34,621 nucleotides of DNA from Mycobacteroides franklinii (lineage in GTDB: Bacteria > Actinomycetota > Actinomycetes > Mycobacteriales > Mycobacteriaceae), in assembly GCF_002013895.1 (NCBI RefSeq), contig NZ_MAFQ01000026.1:1-34621 (forward strand), in the 5' to 3' direction. A program made the translations under genes and the position numbers. This document shows, in pieces, positions 7,148 through 14,083 of this stretch; the stretch's first letter is position 1, and the number at the start of each line of letters is the position of its first letter. The notes under the pieces were generated by a model. It was not told the origin of the DNA and searched no databases. It was given only the letters and a program-made list of their open reading frames with translations.

Positions 7148-7366
7148 ATGAGCGTTCCGGCGAGCACAGTGACAGTCAGGGTGTCCGGTATGAGCTGCGG
7201 GCACTGCGCCGCGGCGGTGCGTCAGGAGGTCGGTGCCCTGCCGGGGGTCAGCGGTGTGGACGTCGATGTCACCGCGGGCACCGTCACCATCTCCAGCACC
7301 GCGCCGCTGCAGGTCGCCGCGATCGAGGCGGCTATAGGCCGGGCCGGCTACACACTGGCCGCATAA
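7148..7366 (+). CDS. copZ: CopZ-like copper chaperone (HMA domain)
   Basis: A 72-residue single HMA domain. The metal site MSCGHC (residues 14-19) lies in the expected first loop, and the beta-alpha-beta-beta-alpha-beta pattern is complete. It is a cytoplasmic Cu(I) chaperone that would buffer copper or pass it to an exporter; no copper ATPase gene is present in the window. ATG 7148 follows a perfect AAGGAGG. Two copper-type operators lie upstream, so induction by copper is expected. The next gene begins 86 nt downstream and may share the transcript. Confidence 0.93.
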   Translation: MSVPASTVTVRVSGMSCGHCAAAVRQEVGALPGVSGVDVDVTAGTVTISSTAPLQVAAIEAAIGRAGYTLAA

Positions 7367-7451
7367 GACCGCATGGCCGGGCCCATCTCGGGCAGGCGGC
7401 CGGACAGCACGGCTCGGCAAACAACACATCCCTTTTGAGAGGACACCGCTT

Positions 7452-8018
7452 ATGGCCACACGACACCGTGTTCTGAGTGCGGCGGGCACCACGGCCGGCG
7501 TGCTCGCCGCCGCACTCGCCATCGCCGCGACACCGGCGGCCTCGGCCGACCCGGCCCCGCCGATCCCGTTCATTCCCGCCATCCCCGCCCCGTTGCCGGC
7601 AGTGCCGGGCAGCTACACCTACAGCTACTACAACTTCCCGGCCGTGGCCCCCGCCACGGTGGATGCGCGCGGGGTGAAGATCGCCACCAACGCCGACCCC
7701 GGAGCCGCCGGGTCGGGGATGCCCGGCAGCAAGCTCGGCAACGCCGCCCACCCGCCCAACATCCAGTCCTCCTCTAGCACCCGCTACGGGATCGCCGGAG
7801 GCATCAGCCGGCCGGTGGCACCGAGCACCACGGGCGTGCAGTTCGGCGCAGGCAACGAGAGCCCCGCACTCGAAGACCCCTATGGACGCCCGCCGCAAAA
7901 CATCGGCGGCGCCGAGGCCGCCACCCCGCCGACGGTCATGCCCGGCGCACCGGCCGCCCCCATCCTGGAAGACCCGCACGGGCAGCCGCCCCCAGCGCCC
8001 GCCGAAGAGTCCCCGTAA
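7452..8018 (+). CDS. Secreted Pro/Ala-rich protein of unknown function
   Basis: A 188-residue exported protein: signal peptide to about residue 33 (AATPAASA-DPAP), a Pro-rich start (PIPFIPAIPAPLPAVPG), a Tyr-rich patch (YTYSYYNFP), a Gly/Ser/Asn-rich centre, and a Pro-rich tail with two copies of LEDP(Y/H)G(R/Q)PP. No cysteines are present in the mature region. It looks intrinsically disordered and may be cell-wall associated. ATG 7452 follows GAGAGGA. Its position between copZ and an LpqS-like gene suggests copper-linked expression. I do not recognise the family. Confidence 0.7.
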   Translation: MATRHRVLSAAGTTAGVLAAALAIAATPAASADPAPPIPFIPAIPAPLPAVPGSYTYSYYNFPAVAPATVDARGVKIATNADPGAAGSGMPGSKLGNAAHPPNIQSSSSTRYGIAGGISRPVAPSTTGVQFGAGNESPALEDPYGRPPQNIGGAEAATPPTVMPGAPAAPILEDPHGQPPPAPAEESP

Positions 8019-8082
8019 CCACCTGCCGGACATCGGCGCCTGGTGCAAGCACCGATGCGACCAGCGTCAATGCATTTCGGCG

Positions 8083-8099
8083 ATACCCTATACGGGTAC
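8083..8099 (+). promoter_or_regulatory. Copper-type operator c (ATACCC-TATAC-GGGTAC)
   Basis: One mismatch to the consensus. A -10-like TATGGT lies at 8112-8117, so the operator covers the -35 region. The predicted transcription start coincides with ATG 8124, which makes the LpqS-like mRNA leaderless. Confidence 0.8.
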
Positions 8100-8123
8100 C
8101 TGGTAGATGTGTATGGTGAAGTG

Positions 8124-8570
8124 ATGGCGCTGTGCGGTGAACGCATCGCACCACGCCCGCACCGGATGGCGGTGGGCGTGGTGCGCGTACTGCTGACCGC
8201 GGCGGTGGTGTTGGTGCCCTCGCTGCAATGCGTGCCGGGCATGCGCGAGGCCGTCGCTGTCGCCGCACCCGCGCCGCACGTGCTTTCCGTGGCTGGGGCC
8301 CCTGCCGCTGCCACACACGTAGGCGCAGCCGACGCGGCCACTGATCGCGATCACCATCGGTGCGCCTTAGTGACTGCCGCCGCGGTGGCCGCGGAGGCAG
8401 TTGGTGCGTTGCACGGGTGGGATCTGCTGTCCGCGGCTGCGGTGGTCGCCGCGGCGACATGGGGGGCGCTGTGGTCGCACAGCACCCGCGGCCCGCCGCG
8501 GCGGCCCTCGACCTGGTTTCTGCGCGGCGGACGTGAGCGTCTGCAGCATTTCTGCGTGATGCGGCGCTGA
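8124..8570 (+). CDS. LpqS-like membrane protein, copy 2
   Basis: A 148-residue protein with an N-terminal hydrophobic segment (VGVVRVLLTAAVVLV), a Cys in SLQCVPG, a His/Asp patch with Cys (DRDHHRCALV), a second hydrophobic stretch (LLSAAAVVAAATWGALW), then STRGPPRRP and the terminal signature QHFCVMRR. Histidines and cysteines outside the membrane suggest copper binding. ATG 8124 is preferred because TATGGT 7 nt upstream would start transcription there; no ribosome site is visible. It is followed by a Gly/His/Trp-rich secreted protein and a small two-Cys protein. Copper control is supported by operator c; biochemical role unknown. Confidence 0.78.
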   Translation: MALCGERIAPRPHRMAVGVVRVLLTAAVVLVPSLQCVPGMREAVAVAAPAPHVLSVAGAPAAATHVGAADAATDRDHHRCALVTAAAVAAEAVGALHGWDLLSAAAVVAAATWGALWSHSTRGPPRRPSTWFLRGGRERLQHFCVMRR

Positions 8571-8579
8571 CCATCAGTT

Positions 8580-8607
8580 CCCCGGTACCCGCATGCGGGT
8601 ACTGGGG
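8580..8607. promoter_or_regulatory. 28-bp dyad centred on GTACCC-GCATGC-GGGTAC
   Basis: Fourteen-nt arms with one mismatch, only 9 nt after the LpqS-like copy 2 stop. The centre resembles the copper operators but with a 6-nt spacer. It could be an operator for the 8675 gene or a hairpin that ends or attenuates the upstream transcript. No U-run follows and no -10 is obvious. Confidence 0.55.
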
Positions 8608-8674
8608 GGAGCACTGGTCGGGGCCATCCCATCGCGGCCGCCGCAACGGCGGCCCCCTCACGCAAGGAATCCTC

Positions 8675-8929
8675 ATGAACTACAACACAATTATCTGTTA
8701 TCGCAGGCTCACCGCTGCTGTCGCGGCCCCACTGGCCGCGTTCACCCTGGCCTTGAGCGCACCCGCCCTGGCCCAAGCGGCCGGGCCCGGCCGGGCCGCC
8801 GACTCCATCAGCACCCAGGCGCCCGCCGGTCCCGGCTGCCGCCATCACAACTGCTGGCCCCGACCGGGCCACGGTGGCGGCTGGGGCGGTGGCTGGAGCC
8901 ACGGCGGTGGCTGGGGTCCGCACCGCTAA
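8675..8929 (+). CDS. Secreted Gly/His/Trp-rich small protein
   Basis: An 84-residue exported protein: signal peptide through about residue 35 (APALAQA), a short linker, then a 30-residue tail with CRHHNCW and repeats of GGGW / SHGGGW ending WGPHR. The mature form has two cysteines, six histidines and four or more tryptophans among glycines, a composition seen in metal-binding extracellular peptides. ATG 8675 has AAGGA 7 nt upstream. It sits inside the second LpqS/two-Cys module, where the other modules have no such gene. Copper binding is a reasonable guess, not shown. Confidence 0.7.
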   Translation: MNYNTIICYRRLTAAVAAPLAAFTLALSAPALAQAAGPGRAADSISTQAPAGPGCRHHNCWPRPGHGGGWGGGWSHGGGWGPHR

Positions 8930-8947
8930 CCCCCGCACCGCTAACCC
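8918..8947 (+). repeat. 15-bp tandem duplication at the 8929 stop
   Basis: CCGCACCGCTAACCC occurs twice in direct tandem (8918-8932, 8933-8947). The first copy encodes the last residues and stop codon of the Gly/His/Trp-rich protein, so the second repeats the gene end as untranslated sequence. It is probably a replication-slippage duplication. Confidence 0.85.
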
Positions 8948-9084
8948 CGCCCCTTAAGCCGGTGCCGCCCCCGCCACTCTGCGTCCCTGCGGGGGCGGCA
9001 CCCTCACGGCACCACCGCGCCCCGGCCACATGGCCGCGCAGGCATCTGCAGCACTTCGAATACTCCTGCCATACAAGGACATCC

Positions 9085-9435
9085 ATGACCGTGACCGCAC
9101 CCCTACGAGCACTAAGTGCACCACGAGCACTGGCCGCTGCCGCCTTGACGGTCGCGGCCAGCCTCACCGCGCTCGCATGGGCAGCGCCGGCCGCCGCCGG
9201 CCCGGCCCAACCCGGACCGAAAGCGCCGGGCAACGCCCAAACCGTGATCACCGAACTCAAAACCCGCGGCGATCAGGTGATCGTCAACGGCGACACCACC
9301 GGAAGACCGCTGTCGGGGTGCACCGCCGTCTCGGTGCGCGTCGGCCGACACATCTACAACCAAGTGCCCCAGCGCAAAGGCCCAGCCACCCGGGCCCTGG
9401 CCTCGCACGTCATGTACGTCACCGTGCAGTGCTGA
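9085..9435 (+). CDS. Small secreted two-cysteine protein, copy 2
   Basis: A 116-residue exported protein with a signal peptide to about residue 37 (AAPAAAG). The mature domain has AQTVITELKTRGDQVIVNG, then GRPLSGC, AVSVRVG and a C-terminal VTVQC, matching the other copies in spacing of the two cysteines. It is the most divergent copy in the loop between them. ATG 9085 follows CAAGGA. It closes the second module. Function unknown; the fixed cysteines and copper neighbours suggest a disulfide-stabilised or metal-binding periplasmic role. Confidence 0.78.
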   Translation: MTVTAPLRALSAPRALAAAALTVAASLTALAWAAPAAAGPAQPGPKAPGNAQTVITELKTRGDQVIVNGDTTGRPLSGCTAVSVRVGRHIYNQVPQRKGPATRALASHVMYVTVQC

Positions 9436-9665
9436 CCGGCTCCGGGCGCGCCGCACAGGAGCGCTCCGCCACGCCGATTTACAGAACATGTGGGTGCGCC
9501 ATGGCACCGATAGGTAACTCAGAGACCGTGGATCGGCGGCTCCTCGGGCCCGGCTGCAACGGGGGCACTGGCCGGGGTGGCCGGCGCCCGCGATCACCGA
9601 AGGGGCGCTGCCTGTCGGCCTCGCCCGCCCCCAGGGCCCCAGCCTGCTCAGTGTGCCTGAAAATC

Positions 9666-9683
9666 GTTAGCCCGCAGGCTAAC
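9666..9683. terminator. Hairpin between convergent genes
   Basis: GTTAGCC-CGCA-GGCTAAC, a 7-bp perfect stem with a 4-nt loop, between the plus-strand two-Cys gene (ends 9435) and the minus-strand deacetylase (ends 9700). Location fits a two-way terminator, though there is no U-run. The rest of 9436-9699 shows no gene. Confidence 0.5.
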
Positions 9684-9699
9684 TGGGTGCCGGTTCGGG

Positions 9700-10566
9700 T
9701 TATTGTGGGCCGCCGGGATTTTGGTTCGGGATGTCGGTGATGGGCAGGTTCGGTGCGGGCCTGGGCGACGGCGTGGCCGGTAGCCCGGGAATCTTGGTGG
9801 CCGCGATGTCATGAATGTCATTGACCGGCGGTCCATTTTCGCGGCCACCGTAGCTGGAGCCGGGGGCGCGCTGCCCGAGCAGATGACTGACGGTGACCAT
9901 GTGATAGCCGCCTGCGATCAGCACCGGCAGGAACTGGTAGACGATGTCGACGGTGCTCGAATAGGTGTCGTGCAACAGCACCACCGCGCCGGGTTTGATC
10001 TGGGTTTTGAGCATGTAGACGGTGGCGGCGGTGTTGGCGTCGTTGATCCAGTCGAACGGTATGACGTCCCACAGGATTTCGGCCAGTCCCTGCCTGCGGG
10101 CCTCGGCGCGCACCGCGTCGCTGGAGACCCCGCCGGCAGGCCGGTACAGGTGCGGGAAGGTGCCGGTGGCCGCCGCGATCGCCTCGGCGCCCCGGCGCAG
10201 CTGCGCGGGGATATCAGCCACCGCGATGGTGGCCATGTTCGGATGCTCCCAGGTGTGGCCCGCCACCTCCATCCCGGCCGCAGCGATCCGGCGGGCCGCC
10301 TCGGGGTCGGCGGCCACCTTGTTGCCGATCAGGAAAAACGTGGCCTTGGCGCCGCGGTCGGTGAGCACCTGCAGCAGCCGATCGGTGAACGGGGTGGGGC
10401 CGTCATCGAAGGTCAGCGCCACACATTTGTACCGCGCACAGTCCACCGTGTCCGGGCCCAGCAGCAGCCGATGACGCACGCCGAGCGCGACCACACCGGC
10501 TGCAGCCAAAACCACCACCGCGACCACCGCAATCTGGAACCGCACGGACCGCAGCACCGTACCCAC
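9700..10566 (-). CDS. Membrane-anchored polysaccharide deacetylase (CE4/NodB)
   Basis: A 288-residue protein with an N-terminal signal anchor (residues 10-30) and a NodB-type deacetylase domain. Motifs seen are TFDDGP (52-57; catalytic base and metal Asp), GHTWEH (103-108; metal His pair), RPAGG and, near the end, VVLLHDT. It would remove acetyl groups from cell-wall glycan, probably peptidoglycan, outside the membrane. The Pro-rich C-terminus looks disordered. GTG 10566 is chosen for its AGGAGG at 7 nt; an upstream in-frame start has none. A copper-type operator with one mismatch lies 60 nt upstream, suggesting a copper-linked wall change. Confidence 0.88.
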   Translation of the reverse strand: MGTVLRSVRFQIAVVAVVVLAAAGVVALGVRHRLLLGPDTVDCARYKCVALTFDDGPTPFTDRLLQVLTDRGAKATFFLIGNKVAADPEAARRIAAAGMEVAGHTWEHPNMATIAVADIPAQLRRGAEAIAAATGTFPHLYRPAGGVSSDAVRAEARRQGLAEILWDVIPFDWINDANTAATVYMLKTQIKPGAVVLLHDTYSSTVDIVYQFLPVLIAGGYHMVTVSHLLGQRAPGSSYGGRENGPPVNDIHDIAATKIPGLPATPSPRPAPNLPITDIPNQNPGGPQ

Positions 10567-10625
10567 AGATCCACCTCCTGGCGTACCGGGCAGTGCCGCG
10601 ACGGCCCGCCCGCCGCGCGATCGCC

Positions 10626-10642
10626 ATACCCGTGGGGGGCAT
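10626..10642 (-). promoter_or_regulatory. Copper-type operator d (ATACCC-GTGGG-GGGCAT)
   Basis: One mismatch to ATACCC-N5-GGGTAT, located 60 nt before the deacetylase start on the minus strand. A second operator 49 nt further right faces the LpqS-like copy 3 gene, so each divergent gene appears to have its own site. Confidence 0.65.
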
Positions 10643-10690
10643 CCTTGCACGCGTACCTGGACACCGTCCGCCCACCACGCCAATAAAGCC

Positions 10691-10707
10691 ATACCCGGTA
10701 GGGGTAA
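10691..10707 (+). promoter_or_regulatory. Copper-type operator e (ATACCC-GGTAG-GGGTAA)
   Basis: One mismatch to consensus. TACAGT at 10712-10717 is a candidate -10, placing the transcription start at about 10724, which is the ATG of the LpqS-like copy 3. The message would be leaderless. Confidence 0.78.
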
Positions 10708-10723
10708 GAGCTACAGTGGGTGT

Positions 10724-11161
10724 ATGCGGATGCCCCCGGGCTATGGGCAGCGCCGACCGCTGCGGGAGCGTGCGGGGGCACTGCTGCTGGCGGCGGCGCT
10801 GACTGTCCTGGCGGCGCTGGGGTGCAGCGCCGATCTGCCCCGCACGGGCACTGCGGCAGGCTCAGGCGGCCAACTCACGCGTGCTGCGGCCACCGGCGGG
10901 ATGCCAGGGCTGCTCGCCGTACCCGCCCACCAGGTGCGGGCCGCCGCCGATGTGCCCTGCCCGCATGCGCAGATCGCCCCGGCGGTACTCGGCGGCGATA
11001 ACGCGTCCCTGAAATGGGCCGCGCCGATTCTGCCGATCACCGCCGCTGCAGCGGGTATGGCCAGATACGTGCAGGTGCGGTGGCCGCCGCCGCGCCCACC
11101 GGTGGCCGCCCTCGCCGGTGGCCGTTTGTTGTTGCATCAGCTCTGCGTGATCCGGCGCTGA
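10724..11161 (+). CDS. LpqS-like lipoprotein, copy 3
   Basis: A 145-residue protein with a clear lipobox (LTVLAALGC, lipid-anchored Cys at about residue 34), a mature region with VPCPHAQ (Cys and His close together), a weak second hydrophobic segment, a WPPPRPP stretch and the terminal signature LLLHQLCVIRR. It should be held on the outer face of the cytoplasmic membrane. ATG 10724 coincides with the predicted transcription start; ATG 10730 is an alternative. A two-Cys secreted protein gene follows 108 nt later. The operator supports copper control; the molecular role is unknown. Confidence 0.8.
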   Translation: MRMPPGYGQRRPLRERAGALLLAAALTVLAALGCSADLPRTGTAAGSGGQLTRAAATGGMPGLLAVPAHQVRAAADVPCPHAQIAPAVLGGDNASLKWAAPILPITAAAAGMARYVQVRWPPPRPPVAALAGGRLLLHQLCVIRR

Positions 11162-11236
11162 GGAACACCCCGGGCTACCCGCGTGCCGTGATGGCCCGCA
11201 GGCTGCCCGTACCGGTGTCCTGGCCAGCGCCGCGCC

Positions 11237-11264
11237 CTCGATGCGGCGCCTCACACGTAGGGAA
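11237..11264 (+). repeat. 28-nt leader identical to 3056-3083
   Basis: Second copy of the leader described at 3056-3083, here on the plus strand, 5 nt before the start codon of two-Cys protein copy 3. It includes the CACACGTAG core and the AGGGAA ribosome site. Identity in a non-coding leader, where the coding regions have diverged, is notable. Confidence 0.7.
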
Positions 11265-11269
11265 TTCTC

Positions 11270-11620
11270 ATGCACAACAAACGTTTTCATCGCCGTGCCG
11301 GCATCGCGACCGCAGCCGCGGCGATATTTGTGGCTGCCTCAGCGCTGGGCCTATCTGGTGCCGCGCTGGCACAGGCAGGCCCGGGGAGCCCTGATGCGCT
11401 GCAGGTCATCTTGATGCTGCAGCGTCAGGGCGACAAGGTCATCGTCAACCGCACCGGAAACAAGCCGCTGCACATGTGCACCGTGACCTCGGTACGCGAA
11501 GGAACCTCCGAGTACTGGTGGACCCATCCGCAGGTGGTCGGCCCCAACCGGGCCACCCGCGCCCATGGGGTGGGCACTCAGCTGCTGTACCGCACCATGT
11601 ACGTCGACGTGCAGTGCTGA
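11270..11620 (+). CDS. Small secreted two-cysteine protein, copy 3
   Basis: A 116-residue exported protein with signal peptide cleavage near LAQA (about residue 36). The mature part is very close to copy 1: PDALQVILMLQRQGDKVIV, TGNKPLHMC, TVTSVREG, YWWTHPQV, and a terminal VDVQC. The YWW motif and its spacing are shared only with copy 1. ATG 11270 has AGGGAA upstream in the duplicated leader. It is followed by a convergent MPT63-like gene. Function unknown; likely copper-induced through the operator at 10691. Confidence 0.82.
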   Translation: MHNKRFHRRAGIATAAAAIFVAASALGLSGAALAQAGPGSPDALQVILMLQRQGDKVIVNRTGNKPLHMCTVTSVREGTSEYWWTHPQVVGPNRATRAHGVGTQLLYRTMYVDVQC

Positions 11621-11697
11621 CCAAACAGCCGCAGCCGGGCGAGAAAGTCCGTTGGTGGCGGGGGCTGTTGATCAGCTGGTGGTGCCGGTAGCGGGGT

Positions 11698-12345
11698 TCA
11701 GGCCGCCGCGCCTGGCTGGCCGGCGCAGCAGGGGCAGCCGCCGGCCGGGGTGGGTGCGGGCATGTCCTGACAGCACGGGCAGTCCGCCATCATCGCAGCC
11801 ATCTTGGCGGCCATGGAGGCTTTCATCTTGGGATCCATGGGCATGTTCGCAGGCATGCCCATGGACTCGCTACAGCACCACATCATTGCCGGCGCCGATC
11901 CGCCGTTGCTGTAGACCACGGCCATCGGGTCGGGGCCGGTGACATCGAAATACATTGTGCCCGAAGATGTTTGTCCTTCATTCAGGGTGGCCCCGGGTAG
12001 CCCCTGGCCGGTCCCGACCTGCCAGAGCACCGGGTAGTGCGCGCCGGTGGCGTGGGCGGCCAGATTGGGGATCAGCGGGGTGATGGTGCCGCGCGCAGCT
12101 TTGACGGTGGCCGAGGCTTCCCAAAGCTGCCCGGCCGGAGCGTAGCCGGGCAGTACAGCCTGCGATTTCTTGAGCGCGGTGACGGTCCATTCCTGGGTGC
12201 CGCCGCCGGCATCAGGGAGCTGCTGGGCGGCCCCGTAGCGGTGCGGACAGGCGCCGGCGGCGCTGCCCAGCGGCGCGCCTAATAGCCCGGCCAGGAACAG
12301 CCCTGCGGTGGTCAGGGCCAGCAGGACCAAACGTAGTCCTCGCAT
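11698..12345 (-). CDS. MPT63-like secreted protein with Cys/Met-rich tail, copy 2
   Basis: A 215-residue exported protein. Signal peptide, then ACPHRYG, an MPT63/DUF1942-type domain (QEWTVTALKKS, GYAPAGQLWEAS, GTITPLIPNL, YPVLWQVG, GTMYFDVTG), then a long metal-binding-looking tail. The tail has MMWCCSES, at least a dozen methionines (MGMPANMPMDPKMK and AAKMAAMMA), and CPCCQDMPAPTPAGGCPCC. It shares CC-x-DMPAP with copy 1 but has six tail cysteines instead of five and more Met. ATG 12345 has AAAGAGA upstream. It lies 91 nt behind mmcO on the same strand, so it is probably co-induced and could bind or deliver Cu(I) to the oxidase. Confidence 0.85.
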   Translation of the reverse strand: MRGLRLVLLALTTAGLFLAGLLGAPLGSAAGACPHRYGAAQQLPDAGGGTQEWTVTALKKSQAVLPGYAPAGQLWEASATVKAARGTITPLIPNLAAHATGAHYPVLWQVGTGQGLPGATLNEGQTSSGTMYFDVTGPDPMAVVYSNGGSAPAMMWCCSESMGMPANMPMDPKMKASMAAKMAAMMADCPCCQDMPAPTPAGGCPCCAGQPGAAA

Positions 12346-12436
12346 ATGTGATCTCTTTCTGTGTGGTCGACAAAGGGGTGTTCCCGCTGCCCGGGGTATG
12401 GCCGGTGCAGCGAAATCTGCGGTGTGGTCGCGGTGG

Positions 12437-13990
12437 CTATTGGCGGTAGGAGATGACGGTCATCATCCCGGCTTCGCCGTGATAGATGTTGTGGCAGTGG
12501 GTGAGCCATTGGCCGGGGTTGTCGGCGTCGAAGTCGACCTCCACGGTGGCCATCGGGGCAACCAGGACGGTGTCCTTGCGGGCGGTGTAGGCCCCCGCTG
12601 GGGAGCGCACGGCGAAGGTGTGCCCGTGCAGGTGCATGGGGTGGAACATCATCGAGTTGTTGATGTAGCGCAGCCGCACCCGTTGGCCTTCGCGCACGGG
12701 CAGCCCCTGGGAGGGGTTGTAGGTCTTCTCGTTGATGGTCCAGGTGTACTTATCGCCCGGCCCGGCCAGGCGCAGGTCATAGGAGATGTCGGGTTCGCGT
12801 GGCGCCAAGGCGACGCCGTCGGTGGCGCTCAACGTCGCGGCGGCCAGCACGGTCATGTTCTTCATCGTGGCAGCCGCGTTCTGGGCTGAGCCGACGACGG
12901 GTTTGCCGGTTACGCGCAGCAGCAGCTGCGCGTAGCCGTCCTTGCCGTACGGGACAGCCAGCAGCGGTACCGACGCATCGCCGACGGTGATGATCGCATC
13001 GATGCGCTCACCCATCCCGATCAGCAGCGCATCGGCCTGCTGGGGCTGTACCGGGAAGCCGTCGGTGTGGGTCACCGTCAGCGGCGACCCGGGCACCGCG
13101 ACCCGAAACGCGCTATCACCAGCGGCATTGATGATGCGCAGCCGCACCCGGGTCCCGGGCCGATAATCAACGCTCTGCGGGTCGGCAGCTACCCGGCCGT
13201 TGACCAGGTAGTGCGGGTAGGTGACATCGCCGCCGTCGGCGCCCAACGGCGCACCCGCACTGACCCCCATCCCACCCATCGGCATCCCGCCCGACATCCC
13301 GCCGGGCATATCGCCCATCGAGGGGGCCATGCCGGGCATGCCCTTAGCGGTGAGCCCGGCCAGGACCTTGTCGGGGTTGGTGCCGGTGCCGTCGATCCAG
13401 TCATCGAGCACCACGACGAGTTCGGCGTCGTAGCCGGCCCGCTCGTTGGGGTCCTCGACGATCAGCGGCGCATATAGCCCACGATCGAGCTGGGTGCCCA
13501 CATGCGGATGAAACCAATACGTGCCCGCGTGCGCCACCGCGAACTCATAGGTGAACGCCCCGCCAGCCCCGATCTGCGTCTGCGTCAGATCGGGCACCCC
13601 GTCCATATCGTTACGCAGCGCGATCCCGTGCCAGTGCACCGTGGTGGGCGCAGGCAACCCGTTGGCCACGCTCACCCGCAGCACCTCACCCTTGCGGACC
13701 CGGATCTCCCGGCCCGGCACCTGATCGCCGTACCCCCACGTCGAGACCGTGGTGCCCGCCAGGTCCAGCTGCAGCGGGCGGGCCTGCACGCTCACCGGAA
13801 CCAGCCGGCCGCCCCCGTCGCGGCGAGCCGCCTCCAGCGCGCCCACCCGCGGCGAGTCCGGCCCCACCATCTGCCCGGCCGACCCTGGCGCCGCGCGGGT
13901 ACCGCAGGCCGCCAACACCCCGGCCGCCGCCGCGGCCCCGCTCAGCTGTAAGAAACCACGCCGGCCCCACTGCGATCGCGATACAGCCAC
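12437..13990 (-). CDS. mmcO: Multicopper oxidase MmcO, Tat-exported lipoprotein
   Basis: A 517-residue three-domain multicopper oxidase that would oxidise toxic Cu(I) to Cu(II) outside the cytoplasm. All four copper motifs are present: HWHG (119-122), HPHVG (161-165), HPMHLHGHTF (450-459) and HCHNIYHGEAGMM (498-510) with type-1 copper Cys and axial Met. A twin-arginine signal (RRGFLQ, 11-16) and lipobox LAAC (26-29) indicate folded export and lipid anchoring. Residues 218-241 form a Met-rich loop (nine Met) typical of cuprous oxidases. GTG 13990 follows GGGAG. It diverges from LpqS-like copy 4 across a shared copper operator, and resembles M. tuberculosis Rv0846c, which also neighbours lpqS. 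Confidence 0.95.
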   Translation of the reverse strand: MAVSRSQWGRRGFLQLSGAAAAAGVLAACGTRAAPGSAGQMVGPDSPRVGALEAARRDGGGRLVPVSVQARPLQLDLAGTTVSTWGYGDQVPGREIRVRKGEVLRVSVANGLPAPTTVHWHGIALRNDMDGVPDLTQTQIGAGGAFTYEFAVAHAGTYWFHPHVGTQLDRGLYAPLIVEDPNERAGYDAELVVVLDDWIDGTGTNPDKVLAGLTAKGMPGMAPSMGDMPGGMSGGMPMGGMGVSAGAPLGADGGDVTYPHYLVNGRVAADPQSVDYRPGTRVRLRIINAAGDSAFRVAVPGSPLTVTHTDGFPVQPQQADALLIGMGERIDAIITVGDASVPLLAVPYGKDGYAQLLLRVTGKPVVGSAQNAAATMKNMTVLAAATLSATDGVALAPREPDISYDLRLAGPGDKYTWTINEKTYNPSQGLPVREGQRVRLRYINNSMMFHPMHLHGHTFAVRSPAGAYTARKDTVLVAPMATVEVDFDADNPGQWLTHCHNIYHGEAGMMTVISYRQ

Positions 13991-14041
13991 CAGTAACTCC
14001 CTTCATCGACCACCGGCCCGGCACCTAAAAACACACGTCAA

Positions 14042-14058
14042 ATACCGGGTAAGGGTAT
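14042..14058. promoter_or_regulatory. Copper-type operator f (ATACCG-GGTAA-GGGTAT)
   Basis: One mismatch to consensus, between divergent mmcO (52 nt away) and LpqS-like copy 4. On the plus strand TATGGT at 14072-14077 is a good -10, with a predicted start at about 14084. No equally clear -10 was found for mmcO. Confidence 0.8.
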
Positions 14059-14083
14059 GCGCATATCATGTTATGGTGAAGAA

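Noticed and set aside
12381..12401. Copper half-site GGGGTAT before MPT63-like copy 2
   Set aside because: Only one half matches ATACCC-N5-GGGTAT; the other half does not fit, and the gene can be read from the mmcO promoter.
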